A stretch of 5,765 nt of DNA from assembly GCA_017425765.1 (NCBI GenBank), contig JAFOXE010000069.1, positions 1-5,765 on the forward strand. The letters run 5' to 3'. A model generated the notes under the pieces. That model saw only the letters and a program-made list of their open reading frames with translations, was not told the origin of the DNA and ran no database searches. A program made the translations under genes and the position numbers. The DNA comes from Paraprevotella sp. (lineage in GTDB: Bacteria; Bacteroidota; Bacteroidia; Bacteroidales; Bacteroidaceae). This document shows positions 1 through 5,765 of the stretch, in pieces (the stretch's first letter is position 1; every line of letters starts with the position of its first letter).

Positions 1-1
1 A

Positions 2-1819
2 ACCAACCTACAAAATGTAGCCGAAGCATTGGCCGAGGATTACAGAGAAATGTTCGGTAGTAAACTTAAGGTAATATATAGCGCTACAGAAAAAGAGCCA
101 AAAATTGGTGATATAGTACTTAAATTACAGAAGGACGAGAAACTAGGCGAAGAAGGATATAAACTAAACATTACCTCACACATTACCCTGTCTGCCCAGA
201 ATGAAGTTGGTGTTTATTGGGGTACCCGTACTATGCTGCAGATTTGGGAACAAAATGAAGGTCTTCGAATCCCACAAGGTAACATCGTAGATTATCCAGA
301 TTACGCCATGCGTGGATTCATGATTGATTGTGGTCGTAAATTCATTCCACTTGAATACCTACGTCGTTATGCCAAAATCATGTCATACTACAAGATGAAT
401 ACATTCCAAATTCACTTGAACGACAATGGTTTCCCTAAATATTTCAATCACGATTGGAACGAGACCTATGCAGCATTCCGAATGGAAAGTGAACTATTCC
501 CAGAGTTGACGGCCAAGGATGGACACTACGGGAAGGCAGAATTTCGAGATTTTCAGAAGGATGCAGCAAAAGATTATGTAAATATCATCCCTGAGATTGA
601 CGTCCCCGCACACTCACTTGCATTTACGCACTTTCGTCCTTCATTGGGTACAAAGGAATTTGGTGTGGACCACCTTGACCTAACCAATCCCGAAGTTATT
701 CCTTTCCTAGATTCTCTTTTTAGTGAATACTTAAGTGGTGAAGACCCCGTATTTGTGGGAAAACAAGTACACATCGGTACTGATGAATACTCAAATCGAA
801 AGAAGGAAATAGTTGAAATTTTCCGCTCATTTACCGACCACTTTATCCGCGAAGTTGAAAAATATGGCAAACAAGCTGTTGTATGGGGTTCGCTCACTCA
901 TGCTAAGGGCGAAACACCGGTAAAAGTTGACAACGTGTTGATGAGCGCATGGAGTAATGGTTTTGCCAACCCTGATTCTATGATGAAGTTAGGCTATAAA
1001 ATGATTAATATTAGTGATGGATATACCTATATCGTACCTGCAGCAGGCTACTATTATGACTATTTGAATACCCAATATTTGTACGAACATTGGGCACCGC
1101 ACAACATCAACGGTATTGTGTTTGAAGAAAAACATCCTGGTATCATAGGTGGTATGTATGCAGTATGGAACGATGTTTGTGGCAATGGTATCAGTGTGAA
1201 AGATATTCACCACCGTGCATATCCGGCACTTCAAACCATAGCAGCCAAAACATGGGGTGGGAAATCAGGTGCTACTCTACCCTACGCCACCTTCAATACC
1301 AAGCGTATTCTTCTTAGCGAAGCCCCTGGTGTAAATGAAATGGGAATCATTAAGGGTGAACCTAATTCAACTGTATATAGTGAAGCCGAGGTTAAAGCCG
1401 AGAAAGAATATGCTCACGAAGAAATAGGATATAACTATAGCGTTACCTTTGATATCGAATACAAAAACGAAACAGACGGAACCATTCTTTTTGAAAGTGA
1501 AAATGCCAAGTTCTATTTGGCCGACCCGATTAGCGGTATGTTAGGATATTCTAGAGATGGATACCTCAACACCTTTAAGTATAGCGTACGTCCTGGCAAG
1601 AAGGAAACACTTCGGATTGAAGGCGACAACAAGGCTGTACGTTTGTATGTTAACGGAGTTTTATTCCAAGAATTAGGTTACGAAACACGCATGGCTGCTG
1701 ACAAACAACCTTGGAGATTCGTCCGCACATTGGTGTTCCCGCTGCGTAAATCCGGAAAGTTCAACAGTATTATAAAGAATCTTAAGGTTGACAATTACTG
1801 CATTTCTACACAAAAGTAA
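2..1819 (+). CDS. GH20 beta-N-acetylhexosaminidase-type glycosidase, 5' end outside window
   Basis: Partial gene: the reading frame is open to the left edge (first whole codon at 2). The in-frame TTG at 29 is probably internal, because GH20 proteins need more N-terminal sequence. Residues are numbered from that TTG. Residues about 1-90 look like the GH20b alpha/beta domain (the GVYWGTRTMLQ segment is typical). The TIM barrel starts near DYPDYAMRGFMID (88-100) and runs to about 410. The IPEIDVPAHS strand carries D191 and H195. HIGTDEYS carries the catalytic pair D252 (stabilises the substrate N-acetyl group and the oxazolinium intermediate) and E253 (acid/base). Aromatic pocket candidates are W286, W308, Y345, W355 and W380. 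Known for the family: retaining, substrate-assisted hydrolysis of beta-linked GlcNAc/GalNAc. Residues about 455-596 form a beta-rich LamG/concanavalin-like domain, possibly sugar-binding. GTDEY, NDNG and PAH replace the commoner GGDE, TDDQ and PGH, so specificity may differ from ordinary exo-hexosaminidases; a lacto-N-biosidase-like activity is one alternative. Export cannot be judged without the N-terminus. Confidence 0.9.
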   Translation, partial: TNLQNVAEALAEDYREMFGSKLKVIYSATEKEPKIGDIVLKLQKDEKLGEEGYKLNITSHITLSAQNEVGVYWGTRTMLQIWEQNEGLRIPQGNIVDYPDYAMRGFMIDCGRKFIPLEYLRRYAKIMSYYKMNTFQIHLNDNGFPKYFNHDWNETYAAFRMESELFPELTAKDGHYGKAEFRDFQKDAAKDYVNIIPEIDVPAHSLAFTHFRPSLGTKEFGVDHLDLTNPEVIPFLDSLFSEYLSGEDPVFVGKQVHIGTDEYSNRKKEIVEIFRSFTDHFIREVEKYGKQAVVWGSLTHAKGETPVKVDNVLMSAWSNGFANPDSMMKLGYKMINISDGYTYIVPAAGYYYDYLNTQYLYEHWAPHNINGIVFEEKHPGIIGGMYAVWNDVCGNGISVKDIHHRAYPALQTIAAKTWGGKSGATLPYATFNTKRILLSEAPGVNEMGIIKGEPNSTVYSEAEVKAEKEYAHEEIGYNYSVTFDIEYKNETDGTILFESENAKFYLADPISGMLGYSRDGYLNTFKYSVRPGKKETLRIEGDNKAVRLYVNGVLFQELGYETRMAADKQPWRFVRTLVFPLRKSGKFNSIIKNLKVDNYCISTQK

Positions 1820-1839
1820 CTAGTTCAACAACTAAGATT

Positions 1840-1875
1840 AAATAGGCTTTGCATACGTGCAAAGCCTATTTTTTT
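1840..1875 (+). terminator. Intrinsic terminator after the GH20 gene
   Basis: A perfect 13-bp inverted repeat (1841-1853 with 1858-1870, extendable to 14 bp with A1840/T1871) encloses a TACG tetraloop. It is GC-rich in the middle (GGCTTTGC) and ends in a run of seven T (1869-1875). It begins 20 nt after the GH20 stop codon. There is no comparable T-run on the minus strand, so it works only for rightward transcription. It separates the GH20 transcript from the GH30 gene. Confidence 0.92.
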
Positions 1876-1929
1876 GAGATTAAAATAAAAATAACACAAG
1901 CAATATAACGCTACATTTTGAAATATGTT

Positions 1930-1937
1930 TATTTTTG
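1930..1937 (+). promoter_or_regulatory. Bacteroidota-type -7 promoter element (TATTTTTG) for the GH30 gene
   Basis: TATTTTTG matches the TAnnTTTG -7 consensus of the primary sigma factor in Bacteroidota. Transcription would start near 1943-1945, leaving a leader of about 30 nt before the ATG at 1973. No TTTG is seen at the expected -33 distance (about 19-21 bp upstream); the TTTG at 1917-1920 is too close. The element lies after the GH20 terminator and before a gene start, which supports it, but a half-match in AT-rich DNA could be chance. Confidence 0.5.
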
Positions 1938-1972
1938 TAAGGAAGCACAACAAACTAAACATCAATATACTC

Positions 1973-2029
1973 ATGAAACACACGACGTTACTTTTATCAT
2001 TTTTCATTTTATCAATCACGCTACATGCA
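1973..2029 (+). other. Signal peptide coding segment of the GH30 enzyme
   Basis: It encodes 19 residues: a short basic start (MKH), a hydrophobic core (LLLSFFILSITL) and a small residue before the cut (LHA, then EN). This is a Sec/SPI-type peptide. Because the peptide starts exactly at the second in-frame ATG, it also helps to fix the translation start. Confidence 0.8.
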
Positions 2030-3553
2030 GAAAACGCCTGTGAGGAGTACTATCTGATACAAACACAAAAGAAGCAGCAAACAATTGATTGTTTTGGTGC
2101 CTCGGACGCATGGAGCATGCTACACGTAGGTCTGTGGCCCATCGAGAAGCAACAACGAGTTGCCGATTGGTTGTTTAGTACGAAGACTGACAAGGACGGC
2201 AATCCTCTTGGTATCGGACTAAGTTTGTGGCGTTTCAACCTGGGTGCCGGTAGTGCATATCAAGGAAAAGAATCACAAATCAGCAGAGGCACACGCACCG
2301 AATGTTTTCTAATGCCCGACGGAACATACGATTGGAATCGTCAGGCAGGACAACGCAACTTCTTGAAATTAGCAAAAGAAAGAGGAGTTAATCAATTTTT
2401 AGCATTCCTTAATTCTCCCCCAATCTATTACGCCGAAAATGGACTTGCCACTAATACCGGACGCGGTGGGAGCCTGAACCTAAAAAAAGATTGTTACGAC
2501 GATTTCGCACGATTTATGGCCGACGTGATTGAGGGCGTAGAAAAGCACGACAGCATACATTTCTCGTATATTTGTCCTGTAAATGAGCCTGATGGTCATT
2601 GGAATTGGCAAGGTCCAAAACAAGAAGGATCACCAGCAACTAAATATGAAATTGCCAATCTAGTACGCATCATGAGCAAGGAGTTCTCGCAACGAAACAT
2701 TCGTACAGAAATACTCATCAACGAGTCATCGGATTATCGTTGCATGATGAATACTCATATGACCGACCATCGCAGAGGCTACCAAATACAATCGTTTTTT
2801 TGTCCTGACAGCACGGAAACCTATGTAGGTAATCTACCAAATGTAGCCAAAAAAATTGCAGGACATAGTTATTGGACAAATACCCCACTCCATAACCTGC
2901 AGGGCTATCGTCAACAATTACGAGATACACTAAACAAATATGATGTAGACTTTTGGCAAACAGAAACATGCATCATGAGTAACGACACGGAGATAGGTGG
3001 CGGAGGCGGTTACGACTTCACAATGAAAACCGCATTGTATGTAGCTCGAATCATCCACTACGACTTGGTGGTTGCCGGTGCGCGAAGTTGGCAATGGTGG
3101 AGAGCTATGGGCGGTGATTATAAAGATGGTTTGTTACGTATGTACACCAACCGAAATACGTTAAATGATGGCGAAGCGAAGGATTCGAAACTACTATGGG
3201 CCATGGGCAACTACAGCCACTTTATTCGTCCTGGAGCAAAAAGATTACAAGTAGGCATCCAAAACGAACAGCTACATGTGGAAGTTAACAAGGCTACTAA
3301 CCCCAAAGCCCTTATGTGCTCTGCCTACGAAAATGTTGACGGAAGTAAAGTAATAGTGGTAATCAACTACGACACACAAGATCATACCTTCCGATTTAAG
3401 ACAGATACACACGAAGAACAGACATGGAGTGTATACCGTACCTCGGATAATAACAACGAGAACCTATCATTAATTGATAATCGATTCAATAATCAAACAT
3501 CAACACAGCTTCCTGCACGCTCCATCACCACTTTTGTATGCTCTGTACAATAG
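1973..3553 (+). CDS. Secreted GH30-family glycosidase, endo-beta-1,6-galactanase-like
   Basis: A complete 526-residue protein from the ATG at 1973. An in-frame ATG at 1925 would add 16 polar residues ahead of the signal peptide and would place the likely -7 promoter element inside the gene, so 1973 is preferred. Residues 1-19 (MKHTTLLLSFFILSITLHA) form a signal peptide with probable signal peptidase I cleavage after A19; C23 does not sit in a lipobox. The catalytic barrel has FGASDAW (41-47), LWRFNLGAGS (85-94), FLNSPP (145-150), PVNEP with acid/base candidate E205, GHSYWT (297-302), WQTET with nucleophile candidate E331, and WQWW (373-376). The NEP plus later Glu arrangement is that of clan GH-A retaining enzymes. 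Residues about 420-526 are the beta-sandwich that flanks GH30 barrels, ending in LPARSITTFV. The overall pattern recalls the GH30 branch with endo-beta-1,6-galactanases, so the substrate may be galactan side chains of arabinogalactan; a beta-1,6-glucanase or another GH30 activity is possible. It acts in the periplasm or outside the cell. Confidence 0.85.
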   Translation: MKHTTLLLSFFILSITLHAENACEEYYLIQTQKKQQTIDCFGASDAWSMLHVGLWPIEKQQRVADWLFSTKTDKDGNPLGIGLSLWRFNLGAGSAYQGKESQISRGTRTECFLMPDGTYDWNRQAGQRNFLKLAKERGVNQFLAFLNSPPIYYAENGLATNTGRGGSLNLKKDCYDDFARFMADVIEGVEKHDSIHFSYICPVNEPDGHWNWQGPKQEGSPATKYEIANLVRIMSKEFSQRNIRTEILINESSDYRCMMNTHMTDHRRGYQIQSFFCPDSTETYVGNLPNVAKKIAGHSYWTNTPLHNLQGYRQQLRDTLNKYDVDFWQTETCIMSNDTEIGGGGGYDFTMKTALYVARIIHYDLVVAGARSWQWWRAMGGDYKDGLLRMYTNRNTLNDGEAKDSKLLWAMGNYSHFIRPGAKRLQVGIQNEQLHVEVNKATNPKALMCSAYENVDGSKVIVVINYDTQDHTFRFKTDTHEEQTWSVYRTSDNNNENLSLIDNRFNNQTSTQLPARSITTFVCSVQ

Positions 3554-3554
3554 A

Positions 3555-3594
3555 TAAAAAACACACGAGCGTGTAGAACATATCTACACGCTCG
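3555..3594 (-). terminator. Probable intrinsic terminator for the minus-strand kinase operon
   Basis: A perfect 12-bp inverted repeat, 3566-3577 with 3583-3594 (arm CGAGCGTGTAGA), has a 5-nt loop. Read on the minus strand, it is followed by TGTG and then a T-run. The four non-T bases between stem and tract make it weaker than a textbook terminator. On the plus strand it is followed by CCAAAA, so it would not terminate the GH30 transcript. It lies 74 nt after the kinase stop codon. Confidence 0.6.
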
Positions 3595-3606
3595 CCAAAA
3601 TGCAAC

Positions 3607-3651
3607 GAGATGCTGATGTATATAGCTACTACATCAGCATCTCTTTTTATT
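3607..3651 (+). terminator. Intrinsic terminator after the GH30 gene
   Basis: A perfect 14-bp inverted repeat, 3607-3620 with 3630-3643 (arm GAGATGCTGATGTA), has a 9-nt loop and is followed by TTTTTATT. It starts 53 nt after the GH30 stop. On the minus strand the following bases (CGTTGCATTTT) make only a poor T-tract, so it mainly serves rightward transcription. It lies between the GH30 gene and the convergent kinase gene. Confidence 0.85.
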
Positions 3652-3668
3652 GACACCATGGTGTTAAA

Positions 3669-5435
3669 TTAAGCCTTTCTTCGCAAATTGAAAATAAATT
3701 CCAGACCACCATCGGCTACAGACTTGGCATAAATAGCACCTCCATGAAACTGAACCGCATTTTTCACGATGGCCAACCCTAATCCGGTTCCTCCAATCTT
3801 TCTACTTCTACCTTTATCCACCCGGTAGAATCTCTCGAACAAGCGCGAAAGATGTTCTGCGCTCACTCCTACTCCGTTATCTCTAAAACTAAAATAGACT
3901 TCTACCTTATCTTCGTAAAAACAATTTATTTCAATAGTATGTCCTTCACCGGCATAGGCTAAGGCATTGTCCATTAAATTACGGAAAATAGAATAAACAA
4001 GCGATTCATTTCCCATTATATCAACATGTTGCGGTAGTGTAACAAATACCTTCATATTCTTCTCGCGGATAACAAGCTCCAATTCATCTATAATACCTTG
4101 CACTATGTAAGAAACATTCATCGGCGCCACTTCAATAGATTGTGATGCTTCGTCAACTCGCGTAAGTATAGTTATATCACGTAACAAATTGGTGAGTCGG
4201 TTGCTTTGTGCATAGCTGCGTGCGATGAAACGATGTTGTGTTTCAGTAGCCATGTCGGGATTATTGAGAATAGTTTCTAAATAACCTTGTATACTACTTA
4301 CCGGCGTTTTAAGTTCATGAGCCAAATTTTGAGTAATCTGTCGCTTCATCTGTGTTTGCTCCTCCTGACGAGTTACATCGAATATGGACAATTCAAAACT
4401 ACCATCAAGAAATACGACAATGGTAATTGAAAAAACAAATCCATTCTTCACTATTTGTACATGCTTCTTACGACTGGAAGCATACTTTTCTTCTACATTA
4501 CGCTCCGCATTTAAGAACATGGTCAGCTCTTCCAACTCCTTGATTGTAAATACATCTTCTAATTGATTTATATTGGCATCTGAAATCAAATTCATATATT
4601 GCATAAACAATGAATTCGATAGAATAACTGTACGCTTGGGACTAAAAATTGCTAAACCCTCGTTTGAGATTTGCAAATGCGCTATCAATTTTTCTTGTGC
4701 CAATATCAAGTCGTCTTTAGTAGCATTTAGATTGTCATAAATATCAATGATATGACCTGCTATTTGATCCAATTCATCATCACCGATGGATGATGATAAT
4801 TCCATGTAATCTTCGCCTTTTTCTACCCTTCTGGCTAAATATCGCAGACGTGTAATTGTAGCACCAAGATGAGAAGTCATATTATAAAAAATCAGTGATA
4901 ACACAAGGGTTATCATTACCACAAACCATATATAGTCCATGTCTGCCTTCAAATTATTATAGAGAGTTACATTATATGGTTTTGCGGTACGTACAATTAT
5001 ATCTGCATCAGGAAAGTAAGTAGCTGAATAAAAGTATGGAACACCAGTGATAGATGAAGTACGCTTTATAGAATAACCCTTGCCGTGTCGCAATGCTTTC
5101 TTCACCTCATCACGATTAGAGTGATTTTCAATGCTATCCACTAAGGTGGTGGAATTATCGTAAAAAACACGACCATCATGGTGCATTAGTGTTACACGAA
5201 GGTCTGCAGGGTTTTGCCTTAGAAATGACATACTGTTCAAGGTTAGTCGGCAACTATCCTTACCATCTAAATGGTCAAATATATGATTGTTCAACATGCT
5301 AAGCTGAGTGTTTAACAACTCGGCTTTGTACGACTTTTCACGTAAATATTGATAATAAACAAAGCATCCTACAAACAACCAGAACAATAAGAGGATGGTC
5401 AGGAACAAACGATTACTAAAAGACAGCAAGCGCAT
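3669..5435 (-). CDS. Membrane sensor histidine kinase of a PhoR-like two-component system
   Basis: A 588-residue protein from the ATG at 5435. A TTG at 5468 is also open, but it would overlap the regulator gene by 25 nt; the ATG has GAAGG just upstream and lies 8 nt past the regulator stop. Layout: membrane helix about 10-31; periplasmic domain about 32-167, with a pattern (VTLMHHDGRVFYDN, NRDEVKKAL, GVPYFYSATYF) that resembles the Cache/PAS-like sensors of PhoR-type kinases; second helix about 168-190; a divergent HAMP-like linker about 190-245 (GDDELDQIAGHI); and a PAS-like segment about 255-345. The HisKA H-box is AHELKTP with phosphoacceptor H373, and E374 and T377 are placed as in bifunctional kinase/phosphatases. 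The HATPase_c boxes are intact: N-box NLMDNA (N486-A491), DNGVG (from D519), LFERFYR, and GGTGLGL (from G548). The signal sensed is unknown. It probably phosphorylates the regulator encoded just upstream. All catalytic boxes are present, so it should be active. It has no fused DNA-binding domain, unlike the HTCS regulators of glycan loci. Confidence 0.93.
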   Translation of the reverse strand: MRLLSFSNRLFLTILLLFWLFVGCFVYYQYLREKSYKAELLNTQLSMLNNHIFDHLDGKDSCRLTLNSMSFLRQNPADLRVTLMHHDGRVFYDNSTTLVDSIENHSNRDEVKKALRHGKGYSIKRTSSITGVPYFYSATYFPDADIIVRTAKPYNVTLYNNLKADMDYIWFVVMITLVLSLIFYNMTSHLGATITRLRYLARRVEKGEDYMELSSSIGDDELDQIAGHIIDIYDNLNATKDDLILAQEKLIAHLQISNEGLAIFSPKRTVILSNSLFMQYMNLISDANINQLEDVFTIKELEELTMFLNAERNVEEKYASSRKKHVQIVKNGFVFSITIVVFLDGSFELSIFDVTRQEEQTQMKRQITQNLAHELKTPVSSIQGYLETILNNPDMATETQHRFIARSYAQSNRLTNLLRDITILTRVDEASQSIEVAPMNVSYIVQGIIDELELVIREKNMKVFVTLPQHVDIMGNESLVYSIFRNLMDNALAYAGEGHTIEINCFYEDKVEVYFSFRDNGVGVSAEHLSRLFERFYRVDKGRSRKIGGTGLGLAIVKNAVQFHGGAIYAKSVADGGLEFIFNLRRKA

Positions 5436-5443
5436 AACCTTCA

Positions 5444-5764
5444 CTATTTTATATTTGTATCGAAACAATAACCATATCCTGTACGAGTAATGATGAACTT
5501 TCCATACTCATTTAACTTCTTGCGCAAACGAGTGATATTAACATCTATGGTACGATCTAATACACTTACGTCATCGTGCCACACCTTACGTAATATCTCG
5601 GCACGAGAATACACTCGTCCTTCATTTTCCAAAAACATTCGTAACAATTCAAATTCTGTCTTTGTCAGAATCAAGTTTTCACCATCTAGAATAGCTGTTT
5701 TGCGGTTCAAATCCAAAGACAATCCTCTGTAACCTATATGCAAATCTGTACAACAGGTTGTAGG
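5444..5764 (-). CDS. OmpR/PhoB-family response regulator, DNA-binding half (receiver domain beyond window)
   Basis: Partial: the frame stays open to the right edge (last whole codon 5762-5764), giving 106 C-terminal residues. The TTG at 5743 is an internal leucine codon, not a start, because a stand-alone winged helix would lack the receiver domain. What is visible is the end of a linker followed by a full Trans_reg_C winged helix: the N-terminal beta strands (GLSLDLNRKTAILDGENLIL), LTKTEFELLRMFLENEGRVYSR, EILRKVWHDD, the recognition-helix region LDRTIDVNITRLRKKL, and the wing ending ITRTGYGYCF. All match the family consensus. The stop lies 8 nt before the kinase ATG, so the two genes are co-transcribed, regulator first. 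It probably binds tandem DNA half-sites after phosphorylation by the kinase. Its targets are unknown, and I see no evident direct-repeat operator in the intergenic regions here. An RprY- or PhoB-like regulator is possible, but the missing half prevents naming it. Confidence 0.93.
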   Translation of the reverse strand, partial: PTTCCTDLHIGYRGLSLDLNRKTAILDGENLILTKTEFELLRMFLENEGRVYSRAEILRKVWHDDVSVLDRTIDVNITRLRKKLNEYGKFIITRTGYGYCFDTNIK

Positions 5765-5765
5765 T

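Noticed and set aside
574..897. Minus-strand open frame of 107 codons inside the GH20 gene
   Set aside because: It is an antisense shadow of well-conserved catalytic-domain codons and shows no recognisable protein pattern. The same applies to the other short frames opposite the GH20, GH30, kinase and regulator genes.
1821..1834. A small inverted repeat (TAGTT/AACTA) just after the GH20 stop
   Set aside because: A 5-bp AT-rich stem is too weak to mean anything next to the 13-14-bp terminator that follows.
1825..2019. Minus-strand frame of 64 codons spanning the GH20-GH30 gap
   Set aside because: Its hydrophobic stretches arise from the AT-rich intergenic region and the complement of the signal peptide codons. 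It runs through the terminator hairpin and has no supporting start signal.
3653..3664. A perfect 12-bp palindrome (ACACCATGGTGT) just after the kinase stop codon
   Set aside because: It has no loop space for a hairpin and no T-tract, and it lies at a gene end where an operator is unlikely. It could be a chance palindrome, and there is no second copy in the window that I could find.
5450..5457. TATATTTG on the plus strand, matching the TAnnTTTG -7 consensus
   Set aside because: It lies antisense inside the regulator coding sequence near its 3' end, has no TTTG at the -33 distance, and no plus-strand gene follows it.
5436..5468. A longer kinase start at the TTG at 5468
   Set aside because: It overlaps the regulator by 25 nt and adds a basic tail (MFRYKYKIVKV) before a normal kinase N-terminus. 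The ATG at 5435, with GAAGG just upstream and 8 nt after the regulator stop, is the better start.
1..5765. Mobile elements, CRISPR arrays, tRNA/rRNA, toxin-antitoxin or defence genes
   Set aside because: I looked on both strands and found no transposase or integrase motifs, no regularly spaced repeats, no tRNA-like cloverleaf and no unexplained long open frame. Nearly all of the window is covered by four ordinary genes.

Overview
This 5.8-kb window looks like chromosomal DNA from a member of the Bacteroidota, most likely Bacteroidales and possibly a Prevotella-like gut or oral species. The evidence is a moderately AT-rich sequence, a TAnnTTTG-type -7 promoter element, an AT-rich start region without a clear Shine-Dalgarno before the secreted glycosidase, and two large polysaccharide or glycoprotein glycosidases side by side. 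The genus is inferred from style, since no marker gene is present.

Layout. (1) Positions 2-1819, plus strand: the 3' part of a GH20 beta-N-acetylhexosaminidase-type enzyme with a C-terminal beta-sandwich; its N-terminus lies before the window. (2) Positions 1820-1972: a strong plus-strand intrinsic terminator followed by a Bacteroidota-type -7 promoter element. (3) Positions 1973-3553, plus strand: a complete, secreted GH30-family glycosidase resembling endo-beta-1,6-galactanases. (4) Positions 3554-3668: a tail-to-tail intergenic region with two perfect hairpins, one with a T-tract for each transcription direction. (5) Positions 3669-5435, minus strand: a complete membrane sensor histidine kinase. 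(6) Positions 5444-5764, minus strand: the DNA-binding half of an OmpR/PhoB-family response regulator, whose receiver domain lies beyond the right edge. The minus-strand genes are ordered regulator then kinase, 8 nt apart, so they form one operon.

How the parts relate. The two glycosidases could act together on a glycan carrying both beta-linked HexNAc and galactose or another hexose, for example host mucin-type glycans or plant arabinogalactan, but the terminator and separate promoter make them two transcription units. The two-component system converges on the glycosidases. It is of the classical PhoR/OmpR kind, not the hybrid HTCS type that usually controls Bacteroidota polysaccharide loci, so adjacency alone does not make it their regulator. 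No SusC/SusD pair, mobile element, CRISPR array or RNA gene is visible. I see no convincing sign of an undescribed system; the most interesting points are the atypical GH20 active-site motifs and the paired convergent terminators.
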